Shown: piece after piece, positions 38,491 through 47,412 of the stretch
Numbering within the stretch: the first letter of the stretch is position 1
Layout of the letters: every line of letters begins with the position of its first letter
Origin: Pyrocephalus nanus
Taxonomy: Eukaryota > Chordata > Aves > Passeriformes > Tyrannidae
DNA length: 64,000 nt
NCBI GenBank assembly: GCA_038380795.1
Contig: CM076261.1
Location: 31,211,866 to 31,275,865 of the forward strand
Direction: 5' to 3'
The notes under the pieces: model-generated
What the model saw: only the letters and a program-made list of their open reading frames with translations
The model's database searches: none
What the model was told of the DNA's origin: nothing
Translations under genes and position numbers: made by a program

Positions 38491-40823
38491 CAGCCCTGGA
38501 AATGCTGTGATAATGCCTTATGGAAATAGTTCTGCTGCTTTCAGATTTTTTTATTTTATTTTCTTTATCCAGAACCCTTTGCTTGGCTACTTCTTCCAAA
38601 ATTGCTGTGGTTTTGGTCATAGAAGAGAAAAATGGTGCATCATGAGACATGTAATGCACCACAGAGGGAGGCCCGTAATGAATAGAGATGTAGTACAAAC
38701 ATTCCCGGTAATTATTGTAGCAACACATCCAAATAGAAACATTTTGGCCAATAGCTTTCTTATTCTTCCTCAGCTGTAATAATTTCAAACTTCCTCTTAC
38801 TGGGACAGGATACAAGTCTAGGAAAAATGCGTTGATGTCTCCTCATGAAGAAGGGAAATATAAGAAGGCATGTCTCATATGTAACAACAGATCTTTCCAT
38901 CTTGCAAAACCAGCACCTCTTCCTCTCTTAAGTGGGGTCATACTGCTTATATTAAGAGGGAAAACTGTCATAAATTATTCTTGTCCTTACAGAAAGCACT
39001 TCATCTCCTTTGGATCATTGATGATGGCAGAACTGATGTGCTTTCAGATTATTTTCATCATTTTGAAGGTGAGAGTATCTTAAAGGATTATTGTAAACTG
39101 TTTCTCAGAGGAATTATATGATGTGGTTCAGGCAGCTTAACTCAGTCACAGCCAAGAGACTCTTACCATTCCTCTATTTATATATAAGTATACTGTGTAG
39201 TTCAAGCTGAATAGACTCAATGTATAAGATATGGACAAATTGGAAGACAAAGAGAAAAAAAAGGAAAAGACTACTACATAGCTTTGCCAAGAATTAGTGA
39301 AACATCTCTGAAATTGTTAAAAGAAAAATATCTTCTTAGTCTCATCTGCAGGCACCATAATGGTACTAAGTCCCAAACCATATGGCTGGGCGTAATTGGT
39401 CTCATAGGCTCCCACAGTGAATCCCACAATGAACCAAGTGTTTGATAAATACTGAAGGGCTATAAGATGAGTCAGTCCTAGCTGGAAATTGTAGGCCCTC
39501 CTTGAACTAGCATTTCCTAGCTTCTCTGCTCATATTGATGCTTTGGGGCTTATGAAGCTCCAAGACTGACTGTCAGTCAGTTAGCCATTGTTAGCAGTAT
39601 CATCTGTGATGAATACATTTCTGCTGAGAAATGTTTTCGTACCAAAATGAGTTTGGTACTTTACTACTTGTGTTCCATCTCATTCTCCTATAAAAAGAGT
39701 CTAACAAAATATGCAGCAGCAATTTTTAGTCCTTCATCAGAAAGCTGTGTTCAGATTTCCTAAACCAAGACCTTCTTTCCCCTCTAGGCTTTTTTCTGGA
39801 TGTGTCAGTTTTTTCTTTGTTTGTTTGTTTGTCTTTTTGGTTTGGTTGTTTTGTTTGCTGGCATTGTTTGGTTGGTTGTTTCTAATTGTTTTGTGGAGTT
39901 TTTTTGCCCTTTCCTTTTGGTTCTGGTCATGATGGAATATTCCTGGGATTGGTCATAAACTTGATGGAGTGGTAACTTGTTGATCTAATCTCTTTATTCT
40001 TTACAGGGCTCCCTCAGCACCTGAACTTTCTGTCTCACAAAGCACCAGTCCATTTTTGATAAGCAAATTACTACGTGGCAATTCTAGTTTTGGTGCATCA
40101 AGTGTTGAATTTGGAGGGAAACTGCTATATTCCCTCTCAGAGAGACTATTTTTTCTGAATTATATAAAATTGTTTACGTACAGCTATGCATTTTGGTCTA
40201 TGTGAGGTGATGTTTCCAACTGGCCTGAGAAATTTCTCTCTTTTATGCAATAGAGGTTGCTGCAAGAAATGCGCAGCTTTCTAGGAGTTAGAAGTGGGAT
40301 CGTTGGCCTTCCTGGCCCTATGACCCACACAGGAAAACTTTAAGGTAGTTGACTGCCTTGGGATACAGAGCACACACCATGACACGAGGAGCTGAGAGGT
40401 TGCCTCAGGAGTCGTTTGCAGTGCGTACTCCCATCACTGTATTTCAGGCTAAATTAAGCACAGCTGGGCTGCACATGGAGCTGGGGCACATGTTGTTTTC
40501 AGCCTGCATGTGCTCTCCCACAGCTGAGGAGCAGCATTGCCCCACAATATTGGCCAGGGGGAATATGGTACGGCTTGGGTGTGCCAGCCATAGCTGCCCA
40601 TCACTGAGTTGGTACCCATTTCATCCTCAGGTAATTAGCCCACCTCTTACTGAAAATGCACTTTTTGTAAAAATTAACCTGCTGTCCACAAAACTTCAGC
40701 TTTTAGACACCTTCTCCACAGTGCTCTCAGTGTTGATACTTTTGTCTCTGCAGTTTCACATGCCATTTGTGCATGTTGACAAAGATGTAATTTGCTCAGA
40801 AATATCTGTTCATGCAGTTAGCT
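38491..40823. other. intergenic, no gene seen
   Basis: Contains a T/G-rich tract at 39.8 kb. The 163-codon frame at 40,349-40,840 shows no domain and its end runs into a CR1, so it is treated as chance. Confidence 0.65.
39808..39905. repeat. T/G-rich low-complexity tract with (TTTG)n
   Basis: It contains TTTGTTTGTTTGTTTG followed by irregular GGTTTGGTTGTTTTG and TTGGTTGG units on the plus strand. Confidence 0.9.
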
Positions 40824-41240
40824 GTATGAGGAGTGGCTGAGGTCACTTGATCTATTCAGCCTGGAGTAAAGGAGACTGAAGGGAAACCTCGTTGCAGTCT
40901 GCAACTTCCTCGTGAGGGGAAGAGGAAGGACAGGCATTAGTCTCTTGTCTATGGTAACTAGTGACAAGACTCGAGGGAATGGCCTGGAGTTGTGTTAGGG
41001 GAGGTTTAGGTTGGACATGAGAAAAAGGTTCTTCACCCAGAGAGTGGTTGGGCACTGGAACAGGCTCTCCAGGGAAGTGGTCACAGCATCAACCTGACAG
41101 AGTTCAAGGAGCATTTAGATGATACTCTCAGGCACATACTGTGGCTCTTGCAGATTGTCCTGTGGAGGGCCAGGAGCTGGACTCGATGATCCTTGTGGGT
41201 CCCTTCCAACTTGGCACATTCTGTGATTCTGTGAATCTGT
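40824..41240 (+). mobile_element. CR1 LINE 3' fragment (CR1-J-like), + orientation
   Basis: It begins TATGAGGAGTGGCTGAGGTC and ends GGACTCGATGATCCTTGTGG, GTCCCTTCCAAC and ATTCTGTGATTCTGTG. It closely matches 47,000-47,411 in this window, so both belong to one subfamily. It inserted about 650 bp upstream of the FBXL7 CpG island. Confidence 0.93.
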
Positions 41241-41884
41241 AATTATCTTGTATGTGTTGTGATCCGTTTAGGAAGAGATGCTTTTTCATACATAAGATCA
41301 TAGTGCAGTGCAGGGAAAACTTCCCAACTCATGGCTTAAATCAAATCAGGATTAAAACAGTTTTGTCTTTTTAACAAGGATATGTAATGACCTGGCAATC
41401 AATAAGCTGTATGCTGAGGCTCAGTATCAGCAATACAGCAAATAAAACACAATAGTAGATACTCACAAAATGTCAGTAGAGAGCTATAAACTCCTAAAGA
41501 TCCGTTTATGACTAATCCTAAAGAGTCTTAGTCTCACACATGCATGGCTGGGGGCATGCCATTTCCCAAGTTGTGTGGGCTACAAGTACACATCCCTCTT
41601 CCAGAAGTGTGGGTCCCCCTCTTTCCACACACCTCCTGCAGGTGCCTGTGTAACTCACATTTCAGGTATAGTTACATGTACCTGTGCTGCTCCCTATGCT
41701 AATGTACATGACACAATACCCTTTGCACACCTGGAGTGTGGATGCCCATATCCTTTTGGGGTGAAAAAAGAATCTGTTTTTTAAGAAAGCGGAAATAAAC
41801 GGAAACATCTCTTCCCAAAGTGCCAGCCCTAGAGCATACCTGGAGAACTAATTTTTGAAGATGTTAAACATTTGGTTACTTTTA
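41241..41884. other. proximal upstream region of FBXL7, nothing recognised
   Basis: AT-rich sequence between the CR1 and the CpG island. No TATA box or gene can be assigned. Regulatory sites may be present but are not evident. Confidence 0.6.
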
Positions 41885-41891
41885 CTTCGAT

Positions 41892-41899
41892 ATGGCGGC
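41892..41899 (+). promoter_or_regulatory. YY1-type ATGGCGGC motif at island edge
   Basis: The octamer ATGGCGGC is the core of the YY1 motif found close to the start sites of many CpG-island promoters. It sits where the CpG density begins. It could mark a distal FBXL7 start site about 1.15 kb before the ATG, or be fortuitous. The ATG inside it opens a 69-codon frame that I do not regard as a gene. Confidence 0.35.
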
Positions 41900-42732
41900 A
41901 ACGGCCGGGAATGATTCACTGGAGCTGAGTGTCTGTGGGAATACTATTTGCAAGGCGAAAACGGCTCGAACTCCGGAGCAGCCGGAGAGAACGAGAAGTA
42001 AATGGCCCGCGTGTGGGTCTTCCTTCTACACATGGTTAATTTCTGACAACTCCCGTGAGTTGCACAGGGCTGGGAGGTGCCGCGGCGGTGCCCAACCCTG
42101 ACCCGTCGGTCAGAAGGACACCCGGGCACTGCCGCCCCGGGTGAGTCTCTGCCCCCGTCCCGCAGCAGGCAGCCCCGGGAGGAGCAGCAGACCCCCGCCT
42201 CGGGGCACGGCCGGGGCGAGCCGAACAGGGCCGGAGGGCAGCGGGGCTGGGGCTGCACAGAGAAATGCAGGGGGGCCGAGCCAGGGGGCGGCCCGCGGGG
42301 CGCTCCGCTGGGACTCATCGGGGAAGGCAGGGGAAGAGCGGCCGGGGGAGCCCCCGTGCCGGGCGCTGTGTCTTTAAAGGACGGGGCCGCTCTGGGCTCC
42401 ATCCCCCCCTCCCTCTCTCCATTCTCCATCCCCTCCCTCCCCCTGGCCCTGCGGCGCTGGGCGCCGGGAGGAGGCGCCTGCCGCTAACAAAAGTCTGCGG
42501 CGGAGGCTTTCCTTTTTTCCCCTCCACGGGCAACAAGTGGCTGTCGGCGGCCTCCCGGCGGAGGCGACAACAGCGGCAGGGCTGCGAGGAGGAGCAGGAG
42601 GAGGAAGGCGGAGCGGCGCTGAAGCATCGCAGGAGCCTCAGCGCCGGCCGCGGGGCGGTAGAAGCAGCGCCCGGAGGTCGTCCCGCCCGTCCTGCTTGTG
42701 GATTATAACTGGAGCCGCCTCCCTTGTCCTGA

Positions 42733-42755
42733 CACCCCGGCTGGAAACCGGGGTG
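42733..42755 (+). promoter_or_regulatory. perfect 8-bp GC-rich hairpin in FBXL7 leader
   Basis: CACCCCGG at 42,733-42,740 is followed after a 7-base loop by its exact reverse complement CCGGGGTG at 42,748-42,755. In RNA this would form a stable stem about 290 bases upstream of the start codon. A role in translation is inference. Confidence 0.5.
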
Positions 42756-42781
42756 GGGAGGGCGCCCCGAGACATCGTATT

Positions 42782-42833
42782 TTTAATTCCTTTTTTTTTT
42801 ATTTTCTTTTTTTTTTTTTCTTTTTATCTTTTT
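42782..42833 (+). repeat. T-dominated tract in FBXL7 leader
   Basis: About 50 bases are nearly all T, with two A and a few C interruptions, inside an otherwise GC-rich region. It ends at TTTTTGGAG, with AG at 42,836-42,837, so it also resembles the polypyrimidine tract of a 3' splice site. If retained in mRNA it would be a long U tract. Confidence 0.6.
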
Positions 42834-42900
42834 GGAGGGGGGAAGGGAGGGTGTCGGCCACCCGAGAAGAAACGGAGGAAGTTACAAGGCTGTTTTGAAC

Positions 42901-42912
42901 ATGTCGCCGTGA
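42901..42912 (+). promoter_or_regulatory. uORF 1, three codons
   Basis: ATG TCG CCG TGA, with A at position -3. It is a minimal upstream ORF 142 bases before the FBXL7 ATG, present in the mRNA only if this segment is transcribed and retained. Confidence 0.5.
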
Positions 42913-42993
42913 AAACTCTTAGGGGCTCTTCCCCCAGCACTGCCGCAGGGCTCCACTCCATCGCCCGCGGTGGCTCGGCGCCCCGGGGCAGCA

Positions 42994-43032
42994 ATGCTGA
43001 GCGGCGGCGTGGGAAAGCGGCGACGAGCATGA
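42994..43032 (+). promoter_or_regulatory. uORF 2, 12 codons, ends overlapping uORF 3
   Basis: The ATG at 42,994 opens 12 codons with a basic C-terminal stretch (KRRRA) and stops at TGA 43,030-43,032. The stop overlaps the ATG of uORF 3 in the arrangement ATGA. It ends 10 bases before the FBXL7 start, close enough to affect reinitiation there. Confidence 0.5.
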
Positions 43033-43079
43033 AGCCGGCAGGATGGGCGCGAACAATGGCAAGCAGTACGGCAGCGAGG
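43029..43079 (+). promoter_or_regulatory. uORF 3, overlapping the FBXL7 start out of frame
   Basis: The ATG at 43,029 has A at -3 and lies 14 bases before the FBXL7 ATG in a different frame. It stays open for exactly 17 codons to the donor at 43,079 and continues into exon 2, where its end cannot be seen. Ribosomes starting here would miss the main ORF, so it should lower FBXL7 translation unless bypassed by leaky scanning. Confidence 0.5.
43043..43079 (+). CDS. FBXL7: FBXL7 first coding exon (partial, 12 codons plus 1 base)
   Basis: FBXL7 is an F-box protein with C-terminal leucine-rich repeats that serves as substrate receptor of an SCF (SKP1-CUL1-F-box) E3 ubiquitin ligase; Aurora A and survivin are reported substrates. 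The frame from the ATG reads MGANNGKQYGSE, the N-terminus I know for vertebrate FBXL7, whose human protein is about 490 residues. The F-box and repeats come from later exons outside the window. This start was chosen because it gives the family N-terminus and has A at -3 and G at +4. The exon ends after the first base of codon 13 (Gly in the family), directly at a GTGAGT donor. It lies in a CpG island, as expected for a first exon. The identification rests on 12 residues plus context; that match is very unlikely by chance, but exon 2 would confirm it. Confidence 0.9.
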
Positions 43080-43085
43080 GTGAGT
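43080..43085 (+). other. FBXL7: splice donor of FBXL7 exon 1
   Basis: The junction is GAGG|GTGAGT, a near-perfect 5' splice site. It splits codon 13 after its first base, consistent with the glycine that follows SE in FBXL7 proteins. If it were not spliced, the frame would run on into TGG and G-rich sequence unlike the family. Confidence 0.88.
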
Positions 43086-43244
43086 GGAGGGGGGCGGGAA
43101 GAGGGGTGCTGGAGTAGCAGCGGGAGTCGTCCCGGCCGGGGACGGGGGTGACCGGGCGGGGAGTCAGTCCCCTCTCCAGTCGGGACGATCCACGACACAG
43201 TCCTCGGGCTCCCGCTGCGCTACGTCCCTCAAACACACTCTTAA

Positions 43245-43265
43245 TTTTTTTTTTTTTTTTTTTTT
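43245..43265. repeat. poly-T run at downstream edge of the CpG island
   Basis: An uninterrupted run of 21 T lies about 165 bp into intron 1. Confidence 0.92.
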
Positions 43266-46200
43266 AATCCCTAGATGAGGCTTAAGTGCTGTTTCAGTTC
43301 ATGCTGTAGGGGCAGCGGTGCGGCTTGCCTTGCGAAGGCAGCTCAGGGGTTTTGGCAGCGTTAACTTTGCTAAAAACTTGTAGAGCGCTCTTTGTAATCC
43401 TATTCTAGTCGTCTTTATATCCCAGGATCCTTATATTATGCAGTATGGTATATGACTGCTTCCTGTCTGAACAGAAAGAAAAAAATTAACCCCGGCACGG
43501 GTTGGGGGGAGAGTTAATGTTCTCCAGCTGTTATCCATACATTGTACTCCTGCAATTTCGCTTCAGTGGAACTTTAGCGGGTTTGGTTTTAGATATACAA
43601 GGCCTGATTCGTTCTTGTGGAAACCTATTAGTCTCGCCGGAGTTGCATCAGGGATGAATTTCAGCTGCTTTGCTGCTGGTGTGAAGGACTACTGGAACAG
43701 TCAGCTGGTGTCAGGCAAACCAATGGCAACTACAGAAAGTTTGTCTTCCTGCCAGATAGTTTTCAGCTTTCTTTAACTTCTGGCTGTCTTGTGTATGTGT
43801 TGCCCTGCAAGTATTTAGGCAACTCTATAGGAAAAATGACTTCTCCTCGAAATACTGGGCAATCGTATAGGATCGTCACCACCACCTCCTCCCTTTATTT
43901 TTGTTGTTGCTGAGGTTTTGTAGGTGGAGCGAGGGAGATGGTCCTTAGGTCTGCTCCATTCGTTGGGAGTTCAGACGGCAATTGCCAAATAATACACTTC
44001 TGGCATCCAAAATCTTCATTGAGATGGTGAAAAGGAAAGGGGGAAAACACCACTTTTAGAGCAGATTCCATAGTTCCTTTCATTTATTGCCCAATGAGCT
44101 CTGCTTTCTGAAGAGTTGAAGGAGTCGGAAGCTTTAAGCTAAAGATATTCTTGCTACTGTGGGGTTTCATTCACTTGATACCACCATTAGAATAACTTCT
44201 GCATATATGGGGTGAACCTAGAAGTTGCAATCCTCTATGGATTCCTTCTGAAAAGGGAAATCTTACTTTTTCACCAGAGTTGAAAGGATGAGTGTTGATA
44301 GTCTGGTCACTTGCAAAAAAACTGTGTTACTGAGGGGCGTTTACCTCAATGATAGGAAGGCGTGGATGCATCTCTGAGCTTTCTTGTGAATTGTGCTCAC
44401 TTCAATAAATGTACAACTTCTGGGAAGGAATGTGACTGACACTCAGTCTTTTGCAGCCCTTAGTGAAAGGAAGAAGAGGTTTACTGTTCCCCAACTACTT
44501 GATAGGGACTGTGAGGAAAAGGAGAATTGGTGCAACCACGGTGTTCTTAATTCACCCCTCTCCTCCATTTAGAGTGGAGATTGGATCCTGGGAATGCAGA
44601 CAACATATGGGATATTAATCTTCGTACACACCATTACCTGTGTTGAAAAGTAGGGAGAAATTTTGGTTTTAAAATAAAATAAAAAAAAAATCCCAAACCT
44701 CATGGCCAAAACTTTGATCTTCCAGTTTAAGTGACTTTTCCAAGGCATCACAAATGTGCTTATAGATCTGTGTTTCTTGGCAACCACTATGGATCATCAA
44801 TTACTGAGAAACGTTGAGAAGCTCTTGTTTGCTACTTTCTCTCTGGGTGATGGAGGGGAGTACAAATCAAAAAGTGATTAAAGAGGCCCTTTTTCACCTA
44901 GGGCTTTTAGTGCCTTTGACAACTGAACTGTTTAAGTGCTGTAACACTTTGCTCTTTAGTAGGAGGTGATTGTGATCCCGGGTGGAGGAGCAGCAGTCTG
45001 AGGAATCGCCCAGTTGCTGTGTGCTTTAAAAGCAACCTGAATATCCGGGTGGAAGTTCTCAGAGTGGCATCTGTGGTTAGGTCTGTGGCAGATGTTTGCA
45101 ACATAGTGGGCATTGTAGGCTGATGTTGTACTACGATGTGCCATTTTAGGGATGGAGAAAAGTACCTTTGTTAGCTGAGCTTCTTGAATGCTGTTTTCTC
45201 TTTTGCTGCTTGCTGATAGCTTAAGTGAGATTTCAGGAAGACAATTTCAAATGGTTTTTAAGATGGCTGCTGTTCTTCACAGAGCCTTTCCATCCACTGT
45301 GGAACTACAGAACATCAGGAATTTGCCCAAATTTCTTCTCGTCTCTAAGCTGAAGAGATAGATACATTAGGGCAAGGATAGCTCCTGCTTAAGAAAAAAC
45401 TTTTACATCAGGAAATAACCTTTATTACTAGGAAATTGGGTGTTACATGAATTGCTGCATTGTTACACTGATGAATCACTAAACAGGGGTTTTTTTTGGA
45501 AATTGGCATATGTAGTAATCTCAGACAGCTAAGTGGGACTTATCACATAAAGGCAGTACAGTGTAGTTTATTTATTTGCTTGTCCAAGGCTTTATTGAAT
45601 AGAATTTTATTGGAAGTTACAATTGTCAAGATGGATAGGAAAGTTGATGTTTGAGGAGTCCAAAACTTGTTTACAGAATCTGACGAATCATTTCCTGCAC
45701 CTCTGAATATATTTGTTTTCCATTAATTTAATTTTCTAATGCAGGCTAAAACTTGCTCTGAATGAAGTTTAAATGTGAATAAAATTGCTTATCTGAAAAA
45801 TCATGTCATGCAGATGGGATATGAATGTAACACTCATTTTTTAAAAAATACAGCATACCATGTTTTTTTACAGGAGCTTACCTCTTGTTAAAAAGTAAAA
45901 TACTCAATATAAATTTACTAGTTTTCATTTTGACTTTTAAAATACTTTTTCTAAGGCAGATTTTTTTCTGGAATTTTCTTTTTCCTAAAAAATATATGGA
46001 GCTTGAGATTTCAGCCTTGTTGTAGTATGCAGTAGGTACAGACTGAAGTGTTTAAAGTTGAAATTAGTCTTTCTGAATGTGTTTCAGTAGCACTACCAAT
46101 GCTAATAGATCACTGGACCAAGAAATCTGTTTTATCATGGAAATAGTATTTCTAAAGCACTGGGAATGTATCCTTAAAGTTACCTTAGAAAGAGTGCTTA

Positions 46201-46599
46201 TTGCTGTCCTTTACTTTCTTGCCATGGGAATAAATCATTCACCTTTCTGTCACTGCTTTAGTTCTTTGCTTGTTTTTAAATAAGGGGAGGCCTTGTGTCT
46301 GATAGTGGAAGGAGCAGCTTTTTGTTGTAGAACCTATCAAAAGTTAGGTCTTTGTTTAAGGACCGCTCTTAAAATGCAATGCTGTTGCAGCTTACCCAGT
46401 AAGACACTATTCATCATCACAGGTAAGGGGGCTGAATTGAGATATGTTGCCCTTTAACTATTGCCAAGTTGATCAGACACCTTGGCGGTTGCTGTTTGTA
46501 CTTTGCTGGGTGCTGGTTCTGTAACGCTTCTGCCCAGAATAACCTTATTACCTGGGCACAAGGCTGGGCAGGTGCTGACTGAAGTGCCAGCTGTTGGGA
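43266..46599 (+). other. intron 1 sequence, no exon recognised
   Basis: GC content falls quickly to the genomic background after the island. No repeat family, RNA gene or FBXL7 exon is recognisable. Confidence 0.7.
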
Positions 46600-47412
46600 T
46601 GGGGACCAGCTGACATCTGCCAACTTTCTTTGGGAAAGTACTGGATTCTGCACCTGGGATGGGGCAACCCTGGATGTTTGTACATACTGGGGAATGAGAT
46701 GCTAAAAAGCAGTGCCATGGAAGGGGACCTGGGGGTCCTGGTCAACAGCAAGTTGAATCTGAGTCAGCAGTGCCCTGGCAGCCAGGAGGGCCAACTGTGT
46801 CCTGGGGGGCAACCGTGTCCAGGCACAGCATCGCCAGCCAGTCAAGTGAAGGAATTGTCCCACTCTGCTTTGCACTGGTGCAGCCTCACTTTGAATATTG
46901 TGTGCAGTTTTGGGCCCCACAATATAAAAATGATATAAAGCTATTGGAGAGTGTCCAAAGGAGGGCAAAAGGATAGTGAAGGGCCTTGAGGGGAAGCCAT
47001 ATGAGGAGTGGCTGAGGTCACTTGGCCCGTTCAGCCTGGAGTAAAGGAGACTGAGGGGAGACCTCACTGCAGTCTACAATTTCCTTGTGAGGGGAAGAGG
47101 AGAGGCAGGCACTGATCTCTTCTCTCTGGTGACCAGTGACAGGACCTGAGGGAATGGTCTGCAGTTGTGTCAGGGGAGGTTTAGGTTTGACATGAGAAAA
47201 AGGTTCTTCACTCAGAGGGTGGCTGGGCAGTGCAACAGGCTTCCCAGGGAAGTGGTCACAGCACCAAGCCTGGCAGAGTTCAAGAAGTGTTTAGATGATA
47301 CTCTCAGGCACATGCTGTGACTCTTGCAGATGGTCCTGTGGAGGACCAGGAGTTTGATTTGATGATCCTTGTGGGTCCCTTCCAACTCATCATATTCTGT
47401 GGTTCTGTGAAA
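46600..47412 (+). mobile_element. CR1 LINE 3' fragment (CR1-J-like), + orientation, in intron 1
   Basis: It includes CR1 ORF2 C-terminal text in broken frames (AAGTTGAATCTGAGTCAGCAG, CAGTTTTGGGCCCCACAATA, CAGCCTGGAGTAAAGGAGAC) and the 3' UTR through GATCCTTGTGGGTCCCTTCC and ATTCTGTGGTTCTGTG. The 5' limit is approximate and similarity may begin near 46,535. Stop codons and frameshifts inactivate it. Confidence 0.92.

Larger units (their letters stand above)
42480..43042 (+). other. FBXL7: FBXL7 5' untranslated leader (5' limit approximate)
   Basis: This is the GC-rich stretch immediately before the FBXL7 start codon. The transcription start cannot be read from sequence: there is no TATA box at a useful distance, as is usual for CpG-island promoters, so the 5' limit is a guess. 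It contains a GAGGAGG-type purine stretch near 42,587-42,613, an 8-bp hairpin at 42,733-42,755, a T-dominated tract at 42,782-42,833 and three upstream ATGs (42,901, 42,994, 43,029). Part of it could be promoter, or an intron, rather than leader. Confidence 0.55.
41885..43245 (+). promoter_or_regulatory. FBXL7: CpG-island promoter of FBXL7
   Basis: CpG dinucleotides are scarce in the flanking tens of kilobases but become dense here, with an abrupt rise in G+C. Sp1-type GC boxes are visible at 42,132-42,138 (CCGCCCC), 42,285-42,291 (GGGGCGG), 42,652-42,658 (GGGGCGG) and 42,682-42,688 (CCCGCCC). A YY1-type ATGGCGGC core lies at 41,892-41,899 on the upstream edge. The island encloses the first coding exon and ends just inside intron 1 before a poly-T run. 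Island-type promoters often have dispersed start sites, so no single start is proposed. Confidence 0.85.

Noticed and set aside
40349..40840. 163-codon frame upstream of FBXL7
   Set aside because: No domain, no splice context, and its end runs into a CR1. Length alone is compatible with chance in 64 kb.
41892..42101. 69-codon frame starting in the YY1 motif as an upstream gene
   Set aside because: No recognisable domain and no splice or family support. The ATG is part of the YY1-type ATGGCGGC motif.
41944..42429. 161-codon minus-strand frame in the CpG island
   Set aside because: GC-rich DNA has few stop codons. The product is biased in P, G, A and S with no domain, and an opposite-strand frame of similar size overlaps it.
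42537..43151. 204-codon open frame through the FBXL7 leader and start
   Set aside because: It depends on a GTG start, its first ATG is the uORF 3 ATG at 43,029, it encodes compositionally biased G/R/A text and an F run from the T tract, and it crosses the real splice donor.
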